From an uncultured Christensenellaceae bacterium (GTDB lineage: Bacteria; Bacillota; Clostridia; Christensenellales; Christensenellaceae): DNA of 17,363 nucleotides. Numbering within the stretch: position 1 is the stretch's first letter; the number at the start of each line of letters is the position of its first letter. The notes below the pieces were generated by a model. It saw only the letters and a program-made list of their open reading frames with translations, ran no database searches and was not told the DNA's origin. The DNA is taken from assembly GCA_934373295.1 (NCBI GenBank), contig CAKROK010000045.1:1-17363 (forward strand), read 5' to 3'. A program made the translations under genes and the position numbers. Below, one piece after another: positions 1 to 7,185 of this stretch.

Positions 1-27
1 CCTTCCCTTTTTCGCCTTATCCGTCAT
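1..27 (-). CDS. Start of an unidentified gene, cut by window edge
   Basis: An ATG read on the minus strand at base 27 opens a frame MTDKAKKGR that runs off the window. Nine codons are too few to name a family; the start is lysine-rich and basic. Support for a real gene is the near-consensus promoter at 108-136, followed by a leader of roughly 75 nt, and a weak purine-rich stretch (GGCAGGA) just before the ATG. A 7-bp inverted repeat, TTCAGGC/GCCTGAA, lies in the leader about 20 nt upstream of the start and may affect translation. No function is proposed. Confidence 0.5.
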
Positions 28-107
28 TAGTCCTGCCTTTGTTTTTCAGGCCGTTTGCCTGAATTAAATTGTTTTATTACTTTTGTACCCCTTTCTTCCT
101 TTTGTTT

Positions 108-136
108 AGTATACTACTTATATTTTTCAATGTCAA
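108..136 (-). promoter_or_regulatory. Near-consensus sigma-A promoter of the leftmost gene
   Basis: On the minus strand TTGACA (131-136) is followed by a 17-bp spacer and TATACT (108-113). It points toward the partial gene starting at base 27. The -35 is perfect and the -10 has one mismatch. Confidence 0.75.
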
Positions 137-460
137 TAATATTTTTTATCAAATATCCTTTTTTTTTTGCGGATATTTTACTTATTTTTTAACCTAATCT
201 TTCTTTATGCATTTTCCTTAATTTGCCTTTCTTACTAGCTAATTTTGTTTGTTACTATACCGCCTACAATTCTGCACACCAAACAATTCAATTTGTATTT
301 CTTTTGCTCCCCTCTTTGTACTATTCACTGATTCAATCGCAATCATTTTTTCTGTAACTTATAGCGCTTCCATAATAAAACGATTTTTGGAATATAGCAC
401 CTTTCGAGAATTCTTTAATTTATTTATACCTTTTATATGTAATTTTTACTTCTTTCCACA
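137..460. other. AT-rich intergenic stretch, no gene seen
   Basis: This stretch lies between the promoter at 108-136 and the leuS terminator. It is strongly AT-rich with long T runs on the plus strand. One plus-strand open frame begins in it, but has no ribosome binding site and continues into the antisense of leuS, so it is not called. No RNA gene or repeat was recognised. Confidence 0.6.
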
Positions 461-482
461 AAAAAACCCGCTCCCGCGGGTT
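461..482 (-). terminator. Intrinsic terminator of leuS
   Basis: On the minus strand the 7-bp stem AACCCGC/GCGGGTT with a GGGA loop is followed by a run of T residues. It lies about 20 nt downstream of the leuS stop codon. Confidence 0.9.
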
Positions 483-502
483 TTTCCTAATTTCCCTATC
501 TT

Positions 503-2932
503 TTATTTTACAACTGCATTTACGATCCTACCCGGAACGACGATGAGCTTGACGAGCTGTTTACCCTCGAATGCGGAGGCGTACTGCTCCTTGACGAGCT
601 TTCCAATGTCCTCCTTGGAGGTGTCCGCGGGAACGGTGAACTTGAGTTTGAGCTTTCCGTTGACCTGAAGCGGGTACTCGATCTCATCCTTGACGAGCGC
701 GCTGTCGTCGCATACGGGGAAGGACTGGTTGAATATTGAGTAACCTCCGCCCATTCTCTCCCAGAATTCCTCCGCAAAGTGCGGCGCAAAGGGCGCCATG
801 AGCTTTAACATGGTCTTTGCCGCGTCCTCTACGAACGCCTTGTTGCCCTGACCGGCGTCGGTGTACTTATACATCGCGTTGGTTAGCTCCATGAGCCTTG
901 CTATGGCGGTGTTGAACGAGAATCCCTCGATATCCGCCGATACGGACTTTATGGTATTATGAAGCACGTAGTTTAGCTTCTTTTCGGTTTCTCCCATGGT
1001 GTCACCCGTATCCTTAAAGGCGGCTATCCTATCAAACAGCCTCTCCACTCTATCCAGATACTTCGCTATGCTCTTAATTCCATCGTCGCTCCACGGGCCG
1101 CCGCTCACGTAGTCAAAGCCAAAGCCGAGGTACATCCTGAATACGTCCGAACCGAACTTTTTCACAAAGTCGTCAGGCGAAATCACGTTTCCGCGCGACT
1201 TGCTCATCTTTTCCCCGTCCGGACCTAAAATCGTACCCTGATGCACCAATCTCTTGAAGGGCTCATCGAAGTCAACAAGGCCCATATCATGGAACGCCAT
1301 GGTGAAGAAGCGCGCATAGAGCAGATGCATACACGCGTGCTCCGCGCCGCCTACATATATATCCACGGGCAGCAGCTTGTTGATCTTTTCAGGATCCCAT
1401 GCCATCTCGTCGTTCTTGTTATCGGGATAGCGCAGGAAGTACCAGCTCGAGCAGACGAACGTGTCCATCGTATCGACGTCTCTCTTAGCGGGAGCGCCGC
1501 AGCACGGGCAGGTCGTGTTCACAAAGCCCTCGTGCTTCGCGAGCGGGGATGTTCCGTCCGGCGTGAAATCGACGTCATAGGGCAGCGTAACGGGGAGCTG
1601 CTCCTCCGGCACGGGCACTGCGCCGCACTTTTCACAATACACGATGGGTATGGGCGCGCCCCAGTATCTCTGACGGGATATGAGCCAATCGCGCAGTCGG
1701 TAAGTCGTGGTTGCGCCGCCGCAGCCCATCTCCTCTAACTTCTTATACATCGCCTTTTTGCCCTCCGGCACCTTTAAGCCATCTAAGCCTGGGCTGTTCA
1801 CCGCCACGCCGTCATAGCTCGTGAAGGGAAGCGCGTCGTCCTCGCCCTCCTTCGCCGCCTTGACGACTCTTTCTATAGGCAGATCATATTTTGTCGCAAA
1901 TTCAAAGTCTCTCTCGTCGTGCGCAGGAACGGCCATCACTATGCCCGTGCCGTAGCTCGCGAGGACGTAATCGGAAAGCCATATCGGAACCTTTTTTCCG
2001 TTTACGGGGTTTATCGCGTATGAGCCGGTGAATACGCCCGTCTTTTCGCGCGTGGTGGAGAGTCTGTCTATCTCCGTCGCCTTCGCGGCATATTCCTTAT
2101 ACTCCTTGACGGCCTGCGCCTGCTCGGGCGTGGTTATGGAATCCACCATCTCATGCTCGGGCGAGAATACGACATACGTCACGCCATAAAGCGTGTCCGC
2201 CCTCGTGGTGAATACGGAGAATTCTCTGCCGTCCTCCAGCTTAAACACGACGTTTCCGCCTTGGGATTTTCCTATCCAGTTCTTCTGCATGAGCTTGGTC
2301 TTTTCCGGCCAGTCTATCTTATCGAGGCCGTCCAAAAGACGCTCGGCATAATCCGTTATCTTAAAGAACCACTGCGTTAAGTGCTTTCTCGTCACGGTCG
2401 TGCCGCAGCGCTCGCAAACGCCCTCCTGCACCTGCTCATTCGCCAGAACGGTGTTGCACTTGGGACACCAATTTACGGGCGCGGCCTTTCTGTATGCGAG
2501 GCCCTTTTTATATAATTGTAAGAAGCACCACTGCGTCCACTTATAATAATCGGGCATGCACGTCTTGACCTCATAATCCCAGTCAAAGGACGCGCCCATC
2601 TCCTTAAGCTGACGCTCCATCGTCTCTATGTTCTTGAGCGTGGAATCCTTGGGATGAATGCCCGTCTTTATCGCGTAGTTCTCCGCAGGCAGTCCGAAGC
2701 TGTCAAAGCCCATCGGGTGGAATACGTTATAGCCCTGCATCCTCTTGAAACGGGCATACGTGTCCGAAAGGCTGTAGTTATACCAATGCCCTGCGTGCAG
2801 CTTGGCTCCGGAGGGATAGGAGAACATCTCGAGAACGTATTCCTTGGGCTTGTCGGAATTTTTATCGAACTTATAAAGCCCTGTCTCTTCCCATCTCTTT
2901 TGCCACTTCTTTTCAATCTCTGGTAAATTCAA
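503..2932 (-). CDS. leuS: Leucyl-tRNA synthetase
   Basis: Class I aminoacyl-tRNA synthetase that charges tRNA-Leu with leucine in the cytoplasm. The 809-residue length is normal for bacterial LeuRS. Visible landmarks: the HIGH-type motif LHAGH (residues 45-49); a zinc-binding pair CPKC...CERC (156-176); a CP1 editing domain with TTRADTLYG (242-250) and the HDERD motif (338-342) that holds the editing aspartate; a second four-cysteine group (CEKC at 433-436, CPCC at 475-478); and the KMSKS loop (575-579). The C-terminal anticodon-binding region is present, so the gene looks intact. AGGAG lies 8 nt before the ATG. It appears monocistronic, with its own promoters and terminator. There is no room upstream for a T-box leader. 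Confidence 0.97.
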   Translation of the reverse strand: MNLPEIEKKWQKRWEETGLYKFDKNSDKPKEYVLEMFSYPSGAKLHAGHWYNYSLSDTYARFKRMQGYNVFHPMGFDSFGLPAENYAIKTGIHPKDSTLKNIETMERQLKEMGASFDWDYEVKTCMPDYYKWTQWCFLQLYKKGLAYRKAAPVNWCPKCNTVLANEQVQEGVCERCGTTVTRKHLTQWFFKITDYAERLLDGLDKIDWPEKTKLMQKNWIGKSQGGNVVFKLEDGREFSVFTTRADTLYGVTYVVFSPEHEMVDSITTPEQAQAVKEYKEYAAKATEIDRLSTTREKTGVFTGSYAINPVNGKKVPIWLSDYVLASYGTGIVMAVPAHDERDFEFATKYDLPIERVVKAAKEGEDDALPFTSYDGVAVNSPGLDGLKVPEGKKAMYKKLEEMGCGGATTTYRLRDWLISRQRYWGAPIPIVYCEKCGAVPVPEEQLPVTLPYDVDFTPDGTSPLAKHEGFVNTTCPCCGAPAKRDVDTMDTFVCSSWYFLRYPDNKNDEMAWDPEKINKLLPVDIYVGGAEHACMHLLYARFFTMAFHDMGLVDFDEPFKRLVHQGTILGPDGEKMSKSRGNVISPDDFVKKFGSDVFRMYLGFGFDYVSGGPWSDDGIKSIAKYLDRVERLFDRIAAFKDTGDTMGETEKKLNYVLHNTIKSVSADIEGFSFNTAIARLMELTNAMYKYTDAGQGNKAFVEDAAKTMLKLMAPFAPHFAEEFWERMGGGYSIFNQSFPVCDDSALVKDEIEYPLQVNGKLKLKFTVPADTSKEDIGKLVKEQYASAFEGKQLVKLIVVPGRIVNAVVK

Positions 2933-2970
2933 TTTCTATATCTCCTCATAAGAGTTTTTGTCTACCTTTA

Positions 2971-3027
2971 AATATACTATATTATTGCAAAAAAAGCAAT
3001 TATAATAGACGATATTGCGCCAAACAA
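2971..3027 (-). promoter_or_regulatory. Two tandem promoters of leuS
   Basis: Read on the minus strand, TTGTTT (3022-3027), a 17-bp spacer and TATAAT (2999-3004) form the distal promoter. TTGCTT (2994-2999), a 17-bp spacer and TATATT (2971-2976) form the proximal one. The distal -10 overlaps the proximal -35 by one base. The proximal promoter gives a leader of only about 35 nt. The distal one is the better match. Confidence 0.6.
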
Positions 3028-3042
3028 TTAGATTTTTTGCAC

Positions 3043-3073
3043 TAAAAAAAGGAGCAGCTTCATCTGCTCCTTT
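3043..3073 (-). terminator. Intrinsic terminator after nfnB
   Basis: A 10-bp perfect stem AAAGGAGCAG/CTGCTCCTTT with a 6-nt loop is followed on the minus strand by seven T residues. It lies just after the nfnB stop and before the leuS promoters. Confidence 0.92.
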
Positions 3074-3083
3074 ATATTTAATG

Positions 3084-4472
3084 TTATTTACCCAAAAGCT
3101 CTTCTGCTATCGCCGCCGCAGCATTTTTTCCCGCGCCCATAGCCAATATGACCGTGGCCGCGCCCGTGACGGCGTCGCCGCCCGCGTACACGCCCTTTTT
3201 AGAGGTTGCGCCCGTGTGCTCATCCGCGACTATTCCGCCCCAGGTCTGGGTGTCGAGTCCCTCCGTGGTGGATTTTATGAGCGGATTGGGGCTGGTGCCT
3301 AATGCCATTATGACGCAGTCCGCGTCCATCTCAAACTCGCTGTCCTCTATCCTTATCGGGCGCGCTCTGCCCTTGTCGTCCGGCTCGCCCAGCTTCATCT
3401 GTTCACAGACTATCTTGCTCGTCCAGCCGTTCTCATCCGCCAATATCCTCACGGGGTTCGTCAGGAACTTGAACTCGATGCCCTCCTCCATGGCATGCTC
3501 GACCTCTTCATGCCTTGCGGGAAGCTCGTTCTTCGTCCTGCGGTATACCACGGTGACGTCCGCGCCCAATCTCTTTGCGCAGCGCGCCGCGTCCATCGCG
3601 ACGTTTCCACCGCCCACGACCGCGACATGCTTGCCGTGCTGAATGGGGGTGTTCGCGTCCGGCTTATACGCCTTCATGAGATTAACTCTCGTCAGGAACT
3701 CGTTTGCGGAATATACGCCCTTGTTGTTCTCGCCGGGTATCCTCATGAACTTGGGCAAGCCTGCGCCCGAGCCGATAAACACCGCCTCAAAGCCGAATTC
3801 ACCCATCAGCTCGTCTATGGAGAGCGTCTTGCCGATGACCATGTTCGTCTCGACCTTTACGCCCAACTCCTTTAAGCCCTCGATCTCCTTTTTGACTATG
3901 CTCTTGGGCAGTCTGAACTCGGGGATGCCGTATACCAAAACGCCGCCCGCCTCGTGCAGCGCCTCAAACACGGTCACCTCAAAGCCCATCTTGGCGAGGT
4001 CGCCCGCACAGGTCAGTCCGGACGGGCCGGAGCCTATTATAGCCACCTTATGTCCGTTGCTCTGCGGCTTTTGTGCCTTTTCCTTTACGTTTTCGTTGTG
4101 ATAATCCGCGACGAACCTCTCCAGACGGCCTATCGCCACGGGCTCGCCCTTCTTGCCACGCACGCAGTATTTCTCGCACTGGTTTTCCTGCGGGCAGACT
4201 CTTCCGCACACTGCGGGGAGTGAGCTGGATTTCGCGATTATCTGATAAGCCTGCTCAAATTCACCCTCAGCTACCTTTTCGATAAACTCGGGGATGTAAA
4301 TTTTGACGGGGCAGCCGCCCACGCAGGGCTTGTTCTTACATTTAAGGCACCTTTGCGCCTCGTCAATCGCCTGCTCAGCGGTATATCCGAGCGCGACCTC
4401 GTTAAAGTTCTTATTCCTAACATCCGCCGGCTGTGCGGGCATTTCATTTTTCACAAGAGATTTGTTCATCAC
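3084..4472 (-). CDS. nfnB: NfnB-type large subunit (glutamate synthase small-chain-like flavoprotein)
   Basis: A 462-residue pyridine-nucleotide-disulfide oxidoreductase with an N-terminal iron-sulfur region. Eight cysteines (42, 45, 50, 54, 89, 93, 99, 103) fit two [4Fe-4S] clusters. GSGPSG (147-152) is the FAD-binding glycine motif and GGGNVAMD (287-294) the NADPH-binding one. In anaerobes this family, paired with the next protein, forms NfnAB, which couples NADH and reduced ferredoxin oxidation to NADP+ reduction by flavin-based electron bifurcation. No gltB large subunit is nearby, which argues against glutamate synthase; a sulfide dehydrogenase (SudA) name is the other possibility. The start is ambiguous: GTG at 4472 is 7 nt from a perfect AGGAGG and overlaps the nfnA stop by 4 bases; ATG at 4469 is 10 nt away and overlaps by one. 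Either implies translational coupling. Confidence 0.88.
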   Translation of the reverse strand: MMNKSLVKNEMPAQPADVRNKNFNEVALGYTAEQAIDEAQRCLKCKNKPCVGGCPVKIYIPEFIEKVAEGEFEQAYQIIAKSSSLPAVCGRVCPQENQCEKYCVRGKKGEPVAIGRLERFVADYHNENVKEKAQKPQSNGHKVAIIGSGPSGLTCAGDLAKMGFEVTVFEALHEAGGVLVYGIPEFRLPKSIVKKEIEGLKELGVKVETNMVIGKTLSIDELMGEFGFEAVFIGSGAGLPKFMRIPGENNKGVYSANEFLTRVNLMKAYKPDANTPIQHGKHVAVVGGGNVAMDAARCAKRLGADVTVVYRRTKNELPARHEEVEHAMEEGIEFKFLTNPVRILADENGWTSKIVCEQMKLGEPDDKGRARPIRIEDSEFEMDADCVIMALGTSPNPLIKSTTEGLDTQTWGGIVADEHTGATSKKGVYAGGDAVTGAATVILAMGAGKNAAAAIAEELLGK

Positions 4473-5314
4473 TCTTTTACCTCCTGTTTAAGCAGGTTGC
4501 ACTCCTCGTCTCTCTTTCTCGCCTCGAAATCGCGGTATGCCGCGCCTCTTGAAAGCGCCTCGTCAAAGTCGATGAGATGTCCGTCAAACTCAGGGCCGTC
4601 CACGCACGCGAACTTAGTCTCGCCGCCCACGGTCAATCTGCATCCGCCGCACATTCCCGTGCCGTCCACCATTATCGGGTTCATGGATGCTATCGTCTTT
4701 ATGCCGTACTGCTTTGTCAGCTTACATACGAACTTCATCATGATGAGCGGGCCTATCGTTATGACCTCGTCATACTTCTCACCGCTCTCTACCAGCTCCT
4801 TTAGAGCGTCCGTGACCAATCCCTTTTTGCCTAAGCTACCGTCGTCGGACATTATAACGAGCTTGTCGCTAACCGCCTTGAACTCATCTTCAAGTATGAG
4901 TAGATCCTTCGTCCTGAAGCCGACTACGGAATGAACCTCGCATCCGTTTTCATGCAGCTCCTTCGCCACGGGATAGGCTATCGCGCAGCCCACGCCGCCG
5001 CCCACGACCGCGACCTTTTTAAGTCCGTCTATTTTGGTGGGTCTGCCTAACGGGCCGACAAAGTCATGCAGACTCTCGCCCACCTTCATGCTCCCCAGTC
5101 TCATGGTGGATGCGCCTATGAGCTGGAAAATGATGGTTATAGTCCCCTTTTGCCTGTCGTAATCCGCCACTGTAAGGGGAATCCTCTCCGCGTCGTCATG
5201 CGTGCGCAGTATTATAAACTGTCCGGGCTCTGCCTTCCTCGCGACAAAGGGCGCGGAAATCTCCATAAGCATCACGACCGGATTAAGCTGTTCCTTCTTC
5301 AGTATCTCATACAT
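4469..5314 (-). CDS. nfnA: NfnA-type small subunit (ferredoxin-NADP reductase-like FAD/[2Fe-2S] protein)
   Basis: A 281-residue ferredoxin-NADP+ reductase-like protein. The N-terminal FAD-binding barrel contains ERIPLT (43-48). The NAD-binding part has GGGVGC (105-110). The C-terminal cluster-binding loop has C222, C225 and C237 for a [2Fe-2S] cluster. Domain order and length fit NfnA / SudB / dihydroorotate dehydrogenase electron-transfer subunit (PyrK-like) proteins. The overlapping downstream NfnB gene makes NfnA by far the best reading. In the known complex this subunit binds NADH and passes electrons to NfnB. AGGAG lies 9 nt upstream of the ATG. The region where its promoter should lie is occupied by repeat copy A; no convincing -35/-10 pair was found. 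Confidence 0.87.
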   Translation of the reverse strand: MYEILKKEQLNPVVMLMEISAPFVARKAEPGQFIILRTHDDAERIPLTVADYDRQKGTITIIFQLIGASTMRLGSMKVGESLHDFVGPLGRPTKIDGLKKVAVVGGGVGCAIAYPVAKELHENGCEVHSVVGFRTKDLLILEDEFKAVSDKLVIMSDDGSLGKKGLVTDALKELVESGEKYDEVITIGPLIMMKFVCKLTKQYGIKTIASMNPIMVDGTGMCGGCRLTVGGETKFACVDGPEFDGHLIDFDEALSRGAAYRDFEARKRDEECNLLKQEVKE

Positions 5315-5354
5315 GCCTTTTAGCTCCTATTCCTTTATTATTTTTGTATAGACC

Positions 5355-5539
5355 CCATGTTGTTGATAAAGTCTATTTTACCCCGAGAACCGTTCTTCAA
5401 AACTTTTTTGAAACTCAGACTGCCGAAAAGGCCCGATTTTTCGTCATTTTTCGAGCGAAGCGCGGAGGCGTACTTAGAGTACGTCGCACAAGCTGAGTCG
5501 ATGAAAAAGGGCGGAAGGGCGGGTGTTTTCGGCTGGCTG
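5355..5539 (+). repeat. MITE-like element, copy A
   Basis: This 185-bp sequence is one of three related copies in the window. Its core (about 5418-5526) is almost identical to copy C and in the same orientation; copy B is inverted. It is flanked by AGACC at 5350-5354 and 5540-5544, a likely 5-bp target-site duplication. The left arm is the most degenerate of the three copies. It lies between the alcohol dehydrogenase 3' end and the nfnA start, so it supplies most of the nfnA upstream region. The small open frame across it has no ribosome binding site. Confidence 0.8.
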
Positions 5540-5558
5540 AGACCTGCTCGGTATATAC

Positions 5559-5607
5559 AGCATGAGGGGTCGTCTTTTTGACTACCCCTCTTAGTATGCT
5601 TTTTTTA
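5559..5607 (+). terminator. Strong hairpin with T-run on the plus strand
   Basis: Inner stem GAGGGGT (5564-5570) pairs with ACCCCTC (5584-5590), and outer AGCAT (5559-5563) with ATGCT (5596-5600). Seven T residues follow on the plus strand. The gene that ends here, the alcohol dehydrogenase, is on the minus strand, where the hairpin has no T-run. It may work as a weak terminator for that gene, or end a plus-strand transcript coming out of repeat copy A. Confidence 0.6.
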
Positions 5608-5630
5608 TCTGTTGTTAATAAAGAAACTTA

Positions 5631-6848
5631 TTAGAAGTCTACTTCAGTGTCATAGTAGCAGCACTTTAAGAGCTTTTCCATCTCTTCCTGGCTGGGCTGT
5701 CTCGGGTTGGAGCCTGTGCAAGCGTCGCCGATAGCGTTCTTTGCGATCTCAGGCAATCTCTCAAGGAATACTTCCTCGGGAACGAAGCCCTGCTCGGTCG
5801 GATAGCTGTCCGCGCCGTAGTTCTTGATGCAGTGAGGAATGTTGAGGTCGTCGTTCATCTTTCTTAAATAAGCGATGAGGTTTGCGACCTTCTCGTCGTC
5901 ATTCGCGCCGCCCAGACCCATGTAGTCAGCAATCACGCCGTATCTCTTCTTTGCGGTCTCGTCCTTTGCGTTAAAGGCGATTACCTTGGGCAGGTACATT
6001 GCGTTTGCAGCGCCGTGGATGATGTGCGCGCCGTAATCAGCGAAAGCAGCGCCCGTCTTATGAGCCATGGAGTGAACGATGCCTAAAAGTGCGTTGGAGA
6101 ATGCCATACCCGCAAGACACTGCGCATTGTGCATGGTGTCTCTCTTAGCCATGTCGCCGTTGTAGGAATCAACGAGGTCGCTCTGGATCATCTTGATAGC
6201 GAAGATAGCGAGCGGATCGGTGTAATCGCAGTTAGCCGTGGAGACATACGCCTCGATAGCGTGCGTCATAGCGTCCATACCGGTGTGAGCAACGAGCTTC
6301 TTGGGCATGGTCTCTGCGAGGTCGGGGTCGACGATAGCAACATCGGGAGTAATCTCAAAGTCAGCGATGGGGTACTTGATGCCCTTGTGGTAATCGGTGA
6401 TGATGGAGAATGCGGTAACCTCGGTAGCCGTACCGGAGGTAGAGGAAATTGCGCAGAACTTAGCCTTGTTGCGAAGTGCGGGGATGCCGAATACCTTGCA
6501 CATCTCTTCAAAGGTGATGTCCGGATACTCATACTTGATCCACATTGCCTTAGCCGCATCGATAGGCGAACCGCCGCCCATTGCGATGATCCAGTCAGGC
6601 TGGAACTTGAGCATTGCCTCAGCGCCCTTCATGACAGTTTCTACGGACGGATCGGGCTCGATGCCTTCAAAGAGCTCAACCTCCATGCCTGCCTCTTTGA
6701 GGTACTCAACCGCCTTATCGAGGAAGCCGAAACGCTTCATGGAGCCGCCGCCTACACAGATCATAGCCTTCTTTCCCTTGAAGCTCTTTAAAGCCTCTAA
6801 CGAACCCTTGCCATGATATAAGTCCCTAGGTAATGTAAATCTTGCCAT
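5631..6848 (-). CDS. Iron-containing alcohol dehydrogenase (NAD(P)H-dependent)
   Basis: A 405-residue group III alcohol dehydrogenase, probably reducing an aldehyde to an alcohol to regenerate NAD(P)+ during fermentation. GGGSPIDAAK (91-100) is the nucleotide-binding signature. By analogy to FucO, D192, H196, H263 and H278 are the metal ligands, in HTGMDAMTH, HSMAHKTG and HGAAN. It resembles the alcohol dehydrogenase half of AdhE, but no aldehyde dehydrogenase domain is attached. The substrate (ethanol, butanol or other) cannot be told from the sequence. A strong GGAGG lies about 8 nt before the ATG. Codon choice is more restricted than in neighbouring genes, suggesting high expression. It is monocistronic with its own promoter, and the promoter is spanned by an inverted repeat. 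Confidence 0.93.
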   Translation of the reverse strand: MARFTLPRDLYHGKGSLEALKSFKGKKAMICVGGGSMKRFGFLDKAVEYLKEAGMEVELFEGIEPDPSVETVMKGAEAMLKFQPDWIIAMGGGSPIDAAKAMWIKYEYPDITFEEMCKVFGIPALRNKAKFCAISSTSGTATEVTAFSIITDYHKGIKYPIADFEITPDVAIVDPDLAETMPKKLVAHTGMDAMTHAIEAYVSTANCDYTDPLAIFAIKMIQSDLVDSYNGDMAKRDTMHNAQCLAGMAFSNALLGIVHSMAHKTGAAFADYGAHIIHGAANAMYLPKVIAFNAKDETAKKRYGVIADYMGLGGANDDEKVANLIAYLRKMNDDLNIPHCIKNYGADSYPTEQGFVPEEVFLERLPEIAKNAIGDACTGSNPRQPSQEEMEKLLKCCYYDTEVDF

Positions 6849-6887
6849 TTGCTTTTCCTCCTAAGATTGATCTTGGTTCATTTTTAC

Positions 6888-6904
6888 CACACCGTTTTGG
6901 TGTG
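6888..6904 (-). promoter_or_regulatory. Leader hairpin of the alcohol dehydrogenase mRNA
   Basis: CACACC and GGTGTG form a perfect 6-bp stem with a 5-nt loop, located just after the expected transcription start. It could stabilise the mRNA 5' end; no further role can be shown. Confidence 0.4.
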
Positions 6905-6911
6905 TTATTTT

Positions 6912-6942
6912 TTTCACAGCTATATAATAGCAAACTGTGAAA
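6912..6942. promoter_or_regulatory. Candidate operator: 8-bp inverted repeat over the ADH promoter
   Basis: TTTCACAG (6912-6919) and CTGTGAAA (6935-6942) are perfect inverted repeats separated by 15 bp. They bracket the -10 box and cover part of the spacer. Half-site centres are 23 bp apart, about two helical turns, so both face the same side of the DNA. It does not match the Rex consensus (TTGTTAA/TTAACAA). The regulator is unknown. Confidence 0.45.
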
Positions 6943-6952
6943 TAATTCGCAA
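6924..6952 (-). promoter_or_regulatory. Promoter of the alcohol dehydrogenase gene
   Basis: On the minus strand TTGCGA (6947-6952) is followed by a 17-bp spacer and TATTAT (6924-6929). A TG one base upstream of the -10 makes it an extended -10. Confidence 0.7.
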
Positions 6953-7092
6953 TCTCGAAAATGGTTTCCTTTTATTCTCATAAACGCATAGCTATATTTT
7001 ACAAACCATTAAAAAACATACATCAATGCATATCATTAGCCCCATATGCTTAATTATTAAACCATTTCCCATGTGCAAAAAGACAGTTTTAC

Positions 7093-7113
7093 GGTTAATG
7101 TGTTGTATTAACC
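7093..7113. promoter_or_regulatory. 21-bp perfect palindromic site in the ADH-AGCS gap
   Basis: GGTTAAT and ATTAACC are perfect 7-bp inverted repeats separated by 7 bp. The site lies about 140 bp upstream of the alcohol dehydrogenase -35 and just below the symporter terminator. It lacks a T-run, so a protein-binding site is likelier than a terminator. Apart from this and the flanking signals, the gap 6953-7131 is AT-rich with nothing recognisable. Confidence 0.35.
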
Positions 7114-7131
7114 CACCACTGCCATATATAA

Positions 7132-7171
7132 AAAGTAGAATGCCGATATATTGAATTCAGCATTCTACTTT
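7132..7171 (-). terminator. Intrinsic terminator of the AGCS symporter gene
   Basis: A perfect 12-bp stem AAAGTAGAATGC/GCATTCTACTTT with a 16-nt loop, ending in T residues on the minus strand. It lies 14 bp after the stop codon. Confidence 0.88.
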
Positions 7172-7185
7172 GTGAATTTTTTATT

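Noticed and set aside
249..668. Plus-strand open frame in the AT-rich left gap
   Set aside because: Runs over the leuS terminator and into antisense leuS; hydrophobic only because of T-rich sequence.
1241..1738. 165-codon plus-strand open frame inside leuS
   Set aside because: Antisense shadow of leuS; no ribosome binding site or family resemblance.
3084..4472. Glutamate synthase small subunit
   Set aside because: No large subunit nearby, and the overlapping NfnA-type gene fits the bifurcating transhydrogenase better; the family resemblance alone does not separate them.
5357..5581. Plus-strand open frame of 74 codons across repeat copy A, ending next to a hairpin with T-run
   Set aside because: No ribosome binding site, it spans the repeat rather than a protein family, and the frame is not maintained in copies B and C. 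It is probably a by-product of the repeat.
6129..6791. 220-codon plus-strand open frame inside the alcohol dehydrogenase gene
   Set aside because: Antisense shadow of a clearly conserved enzyme; no start signals and a low-complexity composition.
6912..6942. Rex operator before the alcohol dehydrogenase
   Set aside because: The half-sites are TTTCACAG/CTGTGAAA with a 15-bp gap, unlike the TTGTTAA-N4-TTAACAA pattern.
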